A stretch of DNA of 64,000 bases from DASYXT01 sp035934555 (GCA_035934555.1 DASYXT010000030.1:62001-126000); one strand, 5' to 3'. Shown: positions 50,325-60,213, counted from the first letter of the stretch. Translations and numbers: made by a program. Notes: generated by a model not told the origin, from the letters alone.

Positions 50325-53300
50325 ATGATCTCGTCGGGCGCTTGCCAGGAATGTGGCACTAAGCTTCCCCCGGGCGGCCCGGCCGGCCTATGCCCGCGGT
50401 GCGGGTTAGCCTTGGCGCTTGGCCGCGGCTGCGCCATCGACCCTGAATCTCTGGATGGGAGGCCAGGTGAGGACGGGGCAGGGCCGGCAAGGCCGGCTGA
50501 AAATCAGAGCGGTTCGGCCGCGACCGGAGCGGGAATCCAGGAGGAGTTCCGCGATGAAATCCCAGGGTATCAGTTGCTCCAGGAGATCGGGCATGGCGGT
50601 TGCGGTGTGGTGTACATGGCCGACCAGGAAAGGCCCGTGCACCGAAGAGTGGCCGTCAAGGTGATTAAGATCGGCATGGACACGCGGGAGGTGGTGGCGC
50701 GGTTTGAAGCCGAACGGCAGGCGTTGGCCCGGATGGATCATCCAAACATAGCCAAAGTGCTGGAGGCGGGGGCGACCCGCCGCGGGCGTCCGTACTTTGC
50801 AATGGAGCTGGTTGGCGGTCTGAAAATCACCGAGTACTGCGATGCCAACGAGTTTTCGATGAGGGAACGGCTGCGGCTATTCGTGCAGGTTTGCCGGGCC
50901 ATCCAACATGCTCATCAGAAGGGGATCATTCACCGGGATATCAAGCCTTCCAATGTGCTGGTGGCCAACCATGATGGTATGGCGGTGCCCAAGGTCATCG
51001 ATTTTGGGATCGCCAAAGCGACGCAGGGCAAACTGATCGATCAGACCCTGTTCACACCTTTCGAGCAATTTATCGGCACACCGGTGTATATGAGCCCGGA
51101 GCAGGCGGACCTGGGGGGTCTGGACGTCGATACGCGCAGCGATATTTATAGCCTCGGAGTGTTGCTTTACGAACTGCTGACGGGCAAGACGCCGTTCGAT
51201 CTGGAATCTTCCAAGGGCGGCAGCATCGAAGCGCTGCGCCGCACCGTCATTGAGAAGGAGCCGGCCAAGCCTTCGACCCGGTTGCATGCGCTGCCCAACG
51301 AGCAACTCACCGACATTGCCCGGGCGCGCCGGCTCGAGGCCCCACGACTGGTGAAAGCGTTGCGAGGCGACCTGGACTGGATCGTCATGAAATGCCTCGA
51401 GAAGGACCGGGCACGCCGGTACGAAACCGCCAATGGCCTGGCGATGGATATCGAGCGGTACCTCAATCAGGAACTCGTGGTGGCTCGCCCCCCCAGCGCC
51501 GCGTATCGGATTCAGAAGTTCATTAACCGAAATCGCATCGCAGCATTATCCGTGGGCGCAATCTCTCTGACGCTTCTGGGGGGCACCGCTGTGAGCACGT
51601 TGGAGGCAGTCAAGGCCACCCGCGCCCAGCGCGAGCAGAGCCGTTTGATGCAGGAGGCCCAGAGAGCCAGGCAGGACGCGACGGAAAAACTGTGGGCTGA
51701 GTATACCGCCGAGGGGCGAGCCCGCAGGTTGAGCCGGGAAGCCGGAATGCACTTTGACAGTCTGGCGGCGATCACCAAGGCAGCCGCGATGCGGCCTTCG
51801 CTGCAACTGCGCAATGAAGCAATCGCTTCGCTGGCACTGGCCGATATTCGCCTGGTTGGGAGCAAGCGATTGGAGGCCGACCTGCGCAACGCGATGCCGG
51901 ACCACTCTGGCCAACGCTATGCCGTCTGTGATCAAGCGGGCGCAGTCAGGATTCGGCGCTTCGCGGACGACCAGGAACTGAGCCGGATTCCGGCCGCCAA
52001 TTCTCCTGCGGTCGGGGTTTGGAGCTTCAGTCCCAACGGCGCTCTGCTGCTGGTCGAGTACGCCGACCGGAGCATCCGACTATGGAACTGGGAAGAGTCG
52101 CGATGTCTCCTGCAGGTTATGGGCGCTGTGACCTCAGATTTTTCGGCCGAAGGGGAACGACTGGGAATGGTAACGGGTGATGGGCAACTGTTTCGTTTTG
52201 ACTTGCGGCAAAGCACGCAGCCGCTGAGCGGTCCGGACAAGAGCATCGAACTACCACCCGGTTCCTGGCGCGTTCGATGCCATCCCACCAGGGACATAGC
52301 GGCGATTTTTAGCGAGTCAGAGACCAATTTATTCATCATGGATTTGAACTCAGGCCAGCCCATTATGACCTTTACCCATAAGTCCGGGGTGTTCAGGGCC
52401 ACCTGGAGCCATGACGGAAGATATCTGGTGAGCACCCCCGAGGCCAACGATACCCAGGTGCACATCTGGGACGTAAGTACCGGCAAGGAATTCAGGTCTT
52501 TGCCTTCGCGCCAAACGATTTGCGCCGTTTTCAACCCGGATGGCACGGTCCTGGCGACCTCGGGCTGGGATGGGAGGACCCGCTTGTGGGATATCCTCAA
52601 CGGAACGGAATTAGTGAACATCTATCAGTCCGGGTCGATAGTCGATTTCAGTCCGGATGGGGGCAAACTGGTCGAAACGCCTTGGGAGGGCCGGGAGCTC
52701 AATGTATTCGAGGTGGCGAACTCCAGGGCCTTGCGCAGCCTGTATGTTCATGAGTACGACTCCCGACCACCTTCGGGAATTGTCAGTTTCAGCCATAACG
52801 GGGAATTGTTGGCCTTTACCACACCGGCGGGACCCAGGCTATGGGATCTCGTGAATGACCGAGAGGCTGGGCTGTATCCTGATGAGGACGCGACCGTCAT
52901 CGGTTTCGATTCGGACGACCGGAATGTGTTCCTGTTCGATAAGGAGGGATTGAGTCTTTGGCCGCTCCCGCAACGGCACAACTCCCGGGAATTGCCACAA
53001 ACCCCTGCGGGGATCATGCCTCAAAAGCCAGTCAGGATGCCGGAAAAGGTGCTTGGCATGGGCGTGTTGTCAGCTAATGCCAAGCGCCTGTTTCTGGTCG
53101 GAAGCAATCGCGGCCAGCTTCTCGACGCGAAGGCGCTGAAAACGATCATTTTTACCGGATTGCATGGGGGCGCCCGGTTTAGTGCTGCCAACTCCGATGC
53201 TTCGTTAGTAGCGACAGGAGCATGGCTTTCGCCGGGCGTGAAGGTCTGGAGCGGCAAGACAGGGGACCTGGTGCACTCGATCGATACGGCTGGCACGACG

Positions 53301-53732
53301 AGCGTTGCTTTCAGCCCCAACAACCGGTTCCTGGTGTTGGGCACCGCGGATAAGTATGAAGTTTGGGAGGTTGAATCCTGGACACGCAAGCTCACAATTC
53401 CCCAGGAACCGGGAAATGATTTCGTTCCCATGATGGCCTTCTCGCCCGACGGGCGCATCCTTGCCGGAACACACTCGCGAAGAATAGTGCGATTGCATAA
53501 CGCGCTGACCGGCGAAGTGCTGGCGGATTTAGAGCCACCGGAGCCGCAGACGGTGACATCCCTCTGTTTCAACAATGACGGCACGCGCCTGGCAGTTTGC
53601 GAAGGATTTCAGGCCGTTCGCATTTGGAATTTGAATGCCATTCGTGCCGGCCTCGCGCCCATGGGATTGGACTGGGAACTTCCGTCGAGCCCAACCGGCA
53701 AGCGGCGCACTAGTCCCATAGTTGGCCGATAA
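50325..53732 (+). CDS. Ser/Thr protein kinase with zinc ribbon, membrane helix and WD40-like sensor
   Basis: 1135 residues. A zinc ribbon (CQECGTKLPPGGPAGLCPRC, 7-26) and linker precede a Hanks-type kinase: IGHGGCGVVY (88-97), Lys112 in VAVKVIK, HRDIKPSN (catalytic D205), DFGIAK (D226), MSPEQADLGGLDVDTRSDIYSLG. A single membrane helix lies at about 405-427. The rest, outside the membrane, is beta-propeller of WD40-like repeats, for example FNPDGTVLATSGWDGRTRLWD. Kinase, helix and propeller together are common next to ECF sigma genes in this phylum. It may signal to the sigma factor upstream. Confidence 0.93.
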   Translation: MISSGACQECGTKLPPGGPAGLCPRCGLALALGRGCAIDPESLDGRPGEDGAGPARPAENQSGSAATGAGIQEEFRDEIPGYQLLQEIGHGGCGVVYMADQERPVHRRVAVKVIKIGMDTREVVARFEAERQALARMDHPNIAKVLEAGATRRGRPYFAMELVGGLKITEYCDANEFSMRERLRLFVQVCRAIQHAHQKGIIHRDIKPSNVLVANHDGMAVPKVIDFGIAKATQGKLIDQTLFTPFEQFIGTPVYMSPEQADLGGLDVDTRSDIYSLGVLLYELLTGKTPFDLESSKGGSIEALRRTVIEKEPAKPSTRLHALPNEQLTDIARARRLEAPRLVKALRGDLDWIVMKCLEKDRARRYETANGLAMDIERYLNQELVVARPPSAAYRIQKFINRNRIAALSVGAISLTLLGGTAVSTLEAVKATRAQREQSRLMQEAQRARQDATEKLWAEYTAEGRARRLSREAGMHFDSLAAITKAAAMRPSLQLRNEAIASLALADIRLVGSKRLEADLRNAMPDHSGQRYAVCDQAGAVRIRRFADDQELSRIPAANSPAVGVWSFSPNGALLLVEYADRSIRLWNWEESRCLLQVMGAVTSDFSAEGERLGMVTGDGQLFRFDLRQSTQPLSGPDKSIELPPGSWRVRCHPTRDIAAIFSESETNLFIMDLNSGQPIMTFTHKSGVFRATWSHDGRYLVSTPEANDTQVHIWDVSTGKEFRSLPSRQTICAVFNPDGTVLATSGWDGRTRLWDILNGTELVNIYQSGSIVDFSPDGGKLVETPWEGRELNVFEVANSRALRSLYVHEYDSRPPSGIVSFSHNGELLAFTTPAGPRLWDLVNDREAGLYPDEDATVIGFDSDDRNVFLFDKEGLSLWPLPQRHNSRELPQTPAGIMPQKPVRMPEKVLGMGVLSANAKRLFLVGSNRGQLLDAKALKTIIFTGLHGGARFSAANSDASLVATGAWLSPGVKVWSGKTGDLVHSIDTAGTTSVAFSPNNRFLVLGTADKYEVWEVESWTRKLTIPQEPGNDFVPMMAFSPDGRILAGTHSRRIVRLHNALTGEVLADLEPPEPQTVTSLCFNNDGTRLAVCEGFQAVRIWNLNAIRAGLAPMGLDWELPSSPTGKRRTSPIVGR

Positions 53733-53816
53733 AGAAGAAGATGTCTCCTTAACAGCGGGCTTCAGCCCTGCAGTAGGCATTCCAGCCACCTACTGAGAAG
53801 GATCGCACCCGTCCCT

Positions 53817-53845
53817 GTAAGGTTCGCCGATTTTTTCTTTTGTAA
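53817..53845 (+). promoter_or_regulatory. two-box promoter candidate GTAAGGTT-N16-TGTAA before the second S74 gene
   Basis: GTAAGGTT (53817-53824) and TGTAA (53841-53845). The region 53815-53860 also aligns with 56085-56130 without gaps. ATG follows TGTAA by 16 bases. Confidence 0.55.
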
Positions 53846-53856
53846 CTCTCACCACA

Positions 53857-56074
53857 ATGAAACGAAGCCCGCAAAGCCTTACGCCAGGCCAGAAGAGATG
53901 GCAGACCAGCAAAGGGCTTCATTCAATGCCTCTTAAAACTATGAAGACTTGCCTCCGTACGATGACCATTGCCTTGCTCTTGCTCGGCAGCTTTGAAACC
54001 CAGTTGTGTCTCTTTGCCGAAGTCACGGCCTTTACTTATCAAGGCCGGTTGAACACCGACACAGGCTCCGCCAATGGCCTTTACGACTTTACCTTTTCAA
54101 TTTACGACCAGCCAACCGGCACCGGGTTATTTGCCATCCAGACCAACCTGGCCACGCAAGTTTCCAACGGCCTGTTCACGGTAACGATCGATTTTGGACC
54201 CGTTGTCACGAAAGCGATTTTTAGCGGCCCAGCCCGCTGGCTTGAAATCGCCGCCCGCACCAATGGGGCTGCCGCATATGCCACCCTAAGTCCGCGGCAA
54301 CCGTTCACCGCCGCGCCCTACGCCATCACCGCAGCAAACCTGGCCGGGGGGGGCGCTAATTGGCACGTTCACGAATCCCGTCACCTTCAACAATCCCGCG
54401 AGCAGTTTCTCCGGGAATGGCGGCGGCCTGACCAATGTGAACGCCACAATGCTGGGCGGCTTTGGCTATTGCGCCTTGCCTTGCTATTGGAATCTAGGCG
54501 GGAACGCGGGCACAACGCCAGCGTCGGACTTTCTGGGCACCACGGATAACCAACCGCTTAACTTCATGGTGAACAATACCACTGCTCTTCAACTCGTGCC
54601 GGGAGCCTCCTTGCCGAACGTGGTGGGCGGCCGCGCCGCGTTTCGGCCTTCCGTACTGGCCCCCGGGGTCAGCGGCGTCGTTATTGCGGGCGGTAACGCG
54701 CCTTCAGGCGCGTTTTGGGGTTTTGGGGCCGGCGATTACATGGCCGCTTTTGACGACGATGGCACGATTGGTGGCGGCTTCGGCAACAAAGTAGGCACGG
54801 ATAATGGGGATACCACTGACGCCGCCTTTGCGACTGTCGGCGGTGGGATTTTCAATTATGCCGGGAATTTCGCTGCTACAGTGGGGGGCGGCTCGGCCAA
54901 TACGGCGACGGGCATGGTCTCGGTGGTCGCCGGCGGTAATGGCAACACTGCCAGTGGGGACTATGGCAGCATCGGTGGCGGCACAAACAACGCGGCAAAT
55001 GCTTATGGCAGCGTCATCGGTGGAGGCGACAACAACCAGGCCACGGGCCCTTACGCCGCCGTTAGCGGCGGCGGATTCAACCAAGCCAGCGGGCGAGCTG
55101 CGTTCATAGGGGGTGGTGGGGGTCGCGATGTTTCCGGCGGCGGTCCGTATGGCAACATCGCCACGGGTGATTGGAGCGTCGTGGGCGGAGGATGGTTTGA
55201 TTTGGCGTCCGGATATTCAAGCACCGTCGGGGGCGGGGCGATCAATCGCGCAACCAATTCTTATGCGACTGTTCCGGGCGGCGCTTTGAATGTGGCCGGC
55301 GGGATCTACAGTTTCGCCGCGGGTCAGCAGGCGAATGCGATCCATCAGGGCTCGTTCGTCTGGGCTGATTCGCAGAATGCTGCGTTCGCTTCAACAGCCA
55401 ATGACCAGTTCAATGTGCGGGCCCAAGGCGGGGCAGTCTTTGTCACCGGAACAGCCGGCATGACGGTGAACGGTCTGGCGGTCGCCACCTCGGGTGCCAA
55501 TACCTTTACCGGCAGCCAGACATTTAATGGTGCGCTGAATATTAATAGCAGTGGCGGTTTCGATCAGTCCTCGGTGGGCGCCTTCAGCATTGATTCGGCA
55601 GGTCTTGCCGGCGGCCGGTTCCGCGTCCAGGTGAACGGCAATGTGGGCATCGGCACCAACAATCCCGGCGCCAAGTTCGTCGTGGTTCCCAGCACTGTCG
55701 CGCCGCCTGCTTTCTGCGATGGTTTAACATGGTTTAGCGGCTCGGACCGCAATGCCAAGGAGGCATTTGTGACTATCGAGCCCCGTGCAGTGTTGGAGAA
55801 GGTTGCCTCCCTGCCGATCACCGAATGGAGGTACAAAGAACAGCCTGGCATCGAACATCTGGGGCCGATGGCGCAGGATTTTCACAAGGCGTTTGGGTTG
55901 AATGGCGCGGACGACAAGCACATCTCAACCGTGGACGAAGGTGGCGTAGCCCTGGCGGCCATCCAAGGGTTGAATCAAAAGCTGGAACAAACACTGCGAG
56001 AGAAAGAGGCCCATATCAGCGAGCTCGAGCGCCGATTGGTCACTCTCGAAAAGCTGGTCCGCTCCGACCGTTAG
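53857..56074 (+). pseudogene. S74-chaperone fibre protein, second copy, frameshifted at G8 tract
   Basis: Two frames make one protein: frame 1 from 53857 reads the signal peptide (from about 53941, MKTCLRTMTIALLLLG) and the N-terminal FTYQGRLNT domain up to LAGGGA. The other frame carries LIGTFTNPVTFNNPAS and everything from there to 56074. Removing one G from the run at 54346-54353 gives a continuous 738-residue protein, of the same plan as the two neighbours. Its middle has GGGxxNxAxGxYxxVxGG repeats and the C terminus is SDRNAKEAFVTIEP...KHISTVDEGGVALAAIQGL. It may be phase-variable, a true pseudogene or a sequencing error. Confidence 0.85.
54346..54353 (+). repeat. run of eight G at the frameshift
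   Basis: GCC followed by eight G and CGCT. Seven G restore the frame used by the other two S74 proteins at this point (after the PYAITAAN motif). Confidence 0.85.
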
Positions 56075-56086
56075 GGTCTAAGGGCT

Positions 56087-56115
56087 GTAAGGTTCGGCGG
56101 CTTTTACTTTTGTAA
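56087..56115 (+). promoter_or_regulatory. two-box promoter candidate GTAAGGTT-N16-TGTAA before the third S74 gene
   Basis: GTAAGGTT (56087-56094) and TGTAA (56111-56115), 13 bases after the stop of the second S74 gene. An ATG follows at 56127, 16 bases from the first base of TGTAA. Confidence 0.55.
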
Positions 56116-56126
56116 TGGGTATCACA

Positions 56127-58550
56127 ATGAAAACGAAGCTCACAACGGTTACTTCGGTGCTAGGAGCAGAACTCCGGGATAACCAGGACGGGGCTTCATC
56201 CAACATCAGATTAGTAATTATGAAAATCCAAAGCTTCCTGCGGACAGCGGCTGTTTCGTTGGTATTGCTAAGCAGCGCTCAAGGGTCGGTCCAGGCGCAG
56301 GGCACCGCCATCACCTATGAGGGCCGTTTGCAGGACTCCATCAACCCGGCGAACGGGCTTTATGACTTCCAGTTCAGCGTCTTCAACGCGCCAAGTGGCG
56401 GCACAACCCAGGCGGGTCCCCTTAGCACGAACGGGGTGCCCGTGACCAACGGTTTGTTTGCCATCGTGCTGGATTTTGGGGCCGGCGTGTTTACAGGCGG
56501 GGATCAGTGGTTGGAAATCGGGGTGCGCACCAATGGCGCGGGCTCATACACGACTTTGGCCCCGCGCCAGCAGGTGACTCCCGCCCCCTATGCCATCACT
56601 GCGGAAAGCGTGGAAACCGGGGGCCTGCCGGCAGGCACATACGGCAACACGTTTAATTTCAACAATCCCAGCAACACTTTCTGCGGCGACGGCAGTTGTT
56701 TAAGAAACGTGAACGCGACGACATTCGGAAGCCTCACCGCACAGGACTTCTGGCAGCTCACTGGCAATATTGTTTCCGGGTCGCAATTCCTGGGCACGCT
56801 GAACAATCTGCCGCTGGAGGTGAAAGTAAACAACACGCACGCCCTGCGGATTGTGCCGGCCGCGGTGCCCAGCCTGGAAGGAGGCTACGTTGGGAACAGC
56901 GCGCACGGATTTAACGCCGCGGCCATCACCGGCGGCGGGACCAGCGGGTCCGTCAACGAGGTGCTGGGCGACTACGGGTTTGTGGGCGCCGGACTGGGCG
57001 CCAAAGCGGGGCCTTTGAGCGCGGTTGTTGGTGGAGGTAACAACGTTGCCCTCGGCCAGTATGCGTTCGTCGGCGCCGGCTCACTCAACACGAACCTGGC
57101 AAACAACTCTTTCATTGGCGGCGGCGCTAATAACCACGTGCCTGTAGGCGCGATCAATGGGTTCGTTGGGGCGGGCCTGAACAATACCGTCAGCAGTGGA
57201 AACACGGTGGTCGCAGGGGGTGCGAACAATACGGCGGATGTGAATGCAGCGGCTATCAGCGGCGGTTCGGAGAACCATGCCGGGGGTGATCACAGTTTCA
57301 TTGGAGGTGGACAAGGCAACGTGGTGAGCAACGCCTATGGCACGGTAGTGGGCGGCAGCGGCAATATGCTTAGCGCAAACTGGGCAACGATTGGCGGCGG
57401 TCAAACCAGTGTCATCCAACCCGCCGCTAACTACTCGTTCATCGGCGGCGGCGCGAATAATGTGGTTCAATTCAACTCCGCCTATTCGACGGTCGGCGGC
57501 GGCAGCGGCAATCTGATTCAAACCAACTCTCCCTACTCGATTGTGGCCGGCGGGAAAAACAATGCGGTGAATGCATCCCTGTTTGAGTTTGGTCTTACGC
57601 CTTATGCGGTAATCGCCGGAGGCGAGGGCAATCGGATTTCGTCCGAGTTTGAACTCGAAGGCCCTCCGGGCGCGGGAGATCATTCGGTGATTGGAGGCGG
57701 GTATTCGAACATCGTCGCGGGAGGCCAATCGGTCATTTCCGGCGGGGGGAGCAATTCCATCGCGGCAAACTGGGGGGCCATTCCGGGCGGCCAAAACAAC
57801 CAGGTTCTGGGTTACTGGAGCCTGGCCGCGGGCCAGCGCGCCATAGCCAATGGCAACGGGACTTTTGTCTGGGCGGATTCCCAGCCTGCCGATTTCCAAT
57901 CAACCGCGAACGATCAATTCTGCATTCGCGCTCAAGGTGGCATTCAACTGAGTACCAACACCAGCCTGTTCTGCGGCACGCAAACCCGCCAGATGCTGAA
58001 CCTGTGGGGGACGCAATATGGCATCGGTGTGCAGAATCTCACCACTTACTTCCGATGCGACAACAGCGGCAGTATCCTCAATGGGTTCAGTTGGTTTAAG
58101 GGCGGAGTTCACAATGACGCCGTAAACAATCCAGGCGGCGGTGTCGAATTGATGCGCCTTACCCAGCTAGGACTGACCGTGAATGGCACATTCGTCAGCG
58201 CCAGTGATCGCAATGCCAAGGAGCACTTTGCACCGGTGGACAGCCGTGAAGTCCTCGAGAAGGTAGTCGCCTTGCCGGTGTCGGAGTGGAACTACAAAGC
58301 CGATCCTACCTCCCGCCATCTGGGACCGATGGCGCAGGACTTCTACGCCGCTTTCGGGGTTGGTCCCGATGACAAGCATATCACGACGGTGGACGAAGGC
58401 GGTGTGGCCCTGGCTGCCATTCAAGGCCTGAATCAAAAGATTCAGGACCGGGAAACGGAAATACGCAAACTGCAGGAAACAAATGAGTCACTGGAAAAGC
58501 GTTTGAGTGAGCTGGAGTCAGCAGTAAGGCAAACGATCCTCCGCAAGTGA
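56127..58550 (+). CDS. secreted fibre-like protein with repeat head and S74 chaperone tail (third copy)
   Basis: 807 residues from the ATG at 56127. The signal-like segment begins MKIQSFLRTAAVSLVLLSSA at 56220, so the mature start may be there; the earlier ATG is kept because it aligns with that of the second copy. The N-terminal domain (GTAITYEGRLQDSINPANG, NGLFAIVLDFGAGVFTGG, TPAPYAITAE) is shared. The centre is a run of 12-18-residue repeats with FIGGGANN, TVGGGSGN and VIAGGEGN. The tail has SDRNAKEHFAPVDSREVLEK, LGPMAQDFYAAFGV and KHITTVDEGGVALAAIQGL, then a coiled coil. Confidence 0.87.
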   Translation: MKTKLTTVTSVLGAELRDNQDGASSNIRLVIMKIQSFLRTAAVSLVLLSSAQGSVQAQGTAITYEGRLQDSINPANGLYDFQFSVFNAPSGGTTQAGPLSTNGVPVTNGLFAIVLDFGAGVFTGGDQWLEIGVRTNGAGSYTTLAPRQQVTPAPYAITAESVETGGLPAGTYGNTFNFNNPSNTFCGDGSCLRNVNATTFGSLTAQDFWQLTGNIVSGSQFLGTLNNLPLEVKVNNTHALRIVPAAVPSLEGGYVGNSAHGFNAAAITGGGTSGSVNEVLGDYGFVGAGLGAKAGPLSAVVGGGNNVALGQYAFVGAGSLNTNLANNSFIGGGANNHVPVGAINGFVGAGLNNTVSSGNTVVAGGANNTADVNAAAISGGSENHAGGDHSFIGGGQGNVVSNAYGTVVGGSGNMLSANWATIGGGQTSVIQPAANYSFIGGGANNVVQFNSAYSTVGGGSGNLIQTNSPYSIVAGGKNNAVNASLFEFGLTPYAVIAGGEGNRISSEFELEGPPGAGDHSVIGGGYSNIVAGGQSVISGGGSNSIAANWGAIPGGQNNQVLGYWSLAAGQRAIANGNGTFVWADSQPADFQSTANDQFCIRAQGGIQLSTNTSLFCGTQTRQMLNLWGTQYGIGVQNLTTYFRCDNSGSILNGFSWFKGGVHNDAVNNPGGGVELMRLTQLGLTVNGTFVSASDRNAKEHFAPVDSREVLEKVVALPVSEWNYKADPTSRHLGPMAQDFYAAFGVGPDDKHITTVDEGGVALAAIQGLNQKIQDRETEIRKLQETNESLEKRLSELESAVRQTILRK

Positions 58551-58557
58551 GGCAATT

Positions 58558-58998
58558 ATGAGAATCATCTCTTTGGCTATTGGAATGTTGGTGTCGCTGT
58601 CGGCCGCAGCACAGAACTACTCGATTGATTGGTTCAAAGTCGCCGGTGGGAGTGGAGTCAGTACCGGCGGGGTTTATACGGTGAGCGGCACAATGGGTCA
58701 GCACGATGCCGGCCCCGCGATGGGTGGCGGTGGCTACTCGCTCACGGGGGGTTTTTGGGCACTTCTTGCCATCCAGGCAACGGGCGCTCCGACTTTGTCC
58801 ATTTCACTCACCAGCACCAATACGGCGGTTGTTTCCTGGCCTGCGCCCTCCGCAGGCTGGCAATTGCAGCAAACTCCCGATCTACGCGGGGGGAGTTGGA
58901 GCACACCCAGTGAAAGCGTCCAGGATAACGGCACGATCCGGTTCATTTTGGTAAATTCGCCGGTCGGGAATCGCTTTTATCGGCTGTCGCATCGGTAG
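58558..58998 (+). CDS. small secreted protein, probably co-transcribed with the third S74 gene
   Basis: 146 residues. Signal MRIISLAIGMLVSLSAAAQ, then YSIDWFKVAGGSGVSTGGVYTVSGTMGQHDAG and YSLTGGFWAL, a pattern of small secreted proteins in this phylum that accompany S74 proteins. The C terminus VSWPAPSAGWQLQQTPDLRGGSWST and NRFYRLSHR matches the tail module of the next two genes. It starts seven bases after the S74 stop. Function unknown. Confidence 0.75.
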   Translation: MRIISLAIGMLVSLSAAAQNYSIDWFKVAGGSGVSTGGVYTVSGTMGQHDAGPAMGGGGYSLTGGFWALLAIQATGAPTLSISLTSTNTAVVSWPAPSAGWQLQQTPDLRGGSWSTPSESVQDNGTIRFILVNSPVGNRFYRLSHR

Positions 58999-59244
58999 TG
59001 CGGGCCGGGCCTGTGCCTTGGGTATGGCCAAGGTGTCGCCCGTGTTGCCAGTAAGGTGTTGCCAAAAAGGCCCGTTTTTGTGTGACACCCGCAACAGGCC
59101 CCCGCGAGCATTCCTGCTCAGCCGAAGACGGTGTGTCAACCGGCGTCCGGGCCTGTTCCTCCATAAGGGGAGTGGCAGAGGGTGGCAGAGGCGGTGGCGG
59201 TATTTGAGGCTTGATATCCACAAGCCTGTCTTCAGGCTGTAAGG

Positions 59245-60213
59245 GTGAGTCAATTTCAAACGGCTGCCTTGTCTCCGGTCCGCCACCTCACCCTTAAAGC
59301 GGTTCTGCTTATAGCGCTGCTGACGGGTTGGCTGGGGCCGACGGCTGGGCACGGCGCTTCCTCCCTCAGTCTTGTCTATCGGACTGGTTTTGAGGCCGCC
59401 GAAGGTTACAGCTCCGCTTCCGACCTGGTTGGCCAACAAGGGTGGGTAGGTGTCGGCTCTGGAGGCAACGGCATCGGGGTTGGCCTCATGCCCGGGCCAG
59501 GGCAGCAGGCTTACATTGGCTATGCCCCACCCCAGGCTGGGGATTCGGCCTTGTTTGTATATCACCCGCTGAATCAAAACATCTCACACGGCCAGTTCCT
59601 GGTGACAATGTCAGTGGCCGATTCCAGTAATGGTCAGTACGATGACTTTTACTGGAGCGTTTTTAACCAGGCCGGTGACCAACTCTTCACGCTGGACTTC
59701 GACAATTACATGTTGGAGCTTTACTACTATCTTGACGGCGCGACCAACCGCACGGACTCTGGTCTCGCGTTCACCAATGGCACTGCTTACTCGCTTTTCA
59801 TGGACCTGGATTTTGCAGGCAATCATTGGAGCGCGACGTTTAACAACCGGCTGCTGGCCACCAATAAGCCCATAACCACGACCGGTCGGCCTCTGAACCT
59901 GGGGGACATTGACGCGGTATGGGCGGTTTATAACCCCAGTACGCCGGGGGATAACTATATGGCGTTTGACAACTACCAGGTCACCGGCACGGTTCCGCCG
60001 CCGCGCCTTCAGATGGCAGGCATGCTCGGGTTGGCCCCCATCGTTCGGCTGACGGGTCAATCCAACACGACCTACGCAATTGACGCCTCAACCAACTTGA
60101 TTAGTTGGCTCAGCTTGAAAACCAACATGACCGGCAGCACCTCTTTTGATTACATAGACAGCGGCGGGGTGGGGATGCCCCGGCGCTGGTACCGCGGCCG
60201 TTGGGTGCCCTAA
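59245..60213 (+). CDS. secreted beta-sandwich protein with phylum-typical C-terminal module
   Basis: 322 residues. It starts at GTG (no nearby ATG) with a hydrophobic signal (LKAVLLIALLTGWLGPTAG). YRTGFEAAEGYSSASDLVGQQGW opens a concanavalin-like or lectin-like jelly roll, and FSLFMDLDFAGNHWSA-type strands continue it. The last 60 residues (YAIDASTNLISWLSLKTNMT, RRWYRG) belong to the C-terminal module seen also at 58558 and 60306. No catalytic residues recognised. Confidence 0.7.
   Translation: MSQFQTAALSPVRHLTLKAVLLIALLTGWLGPTAGHGASSLSLVYRTGFEAAEGYSSASDLVGQQGWVGVGSGGNGIGVGLMPGPGQQAYIGYAPPQAGDSALFVYHPLNQNISHGQFLVTMSVADSSNGQYDDFYWSVFNQAGDQLFTLDFDNYMLELYYYLDGATNRTDSGLAFTNGTAYSLFMDLDFAGNHWSATFNNRLLATNKPITTTGRPLNLGDIDAVWAVYNPSTPGDNYMAFDNYQVTGTVPPPRLQMAGMLGLAPIVRLTGQSNTTYAIDASTNLISWLSLKTNMTGSTSFDYIDSGGVGMPRRWYRGRWVP

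Noticed and set aside
59239..59263. GTAAGGGT before the 59245 gene as a fourth two-box promoter
   Set aside because: The first box has a mismatch, there is no TGTAA 24 bases on, and that position lies inside the gene. GTAAGGTG at 59051 also lacks the second box.
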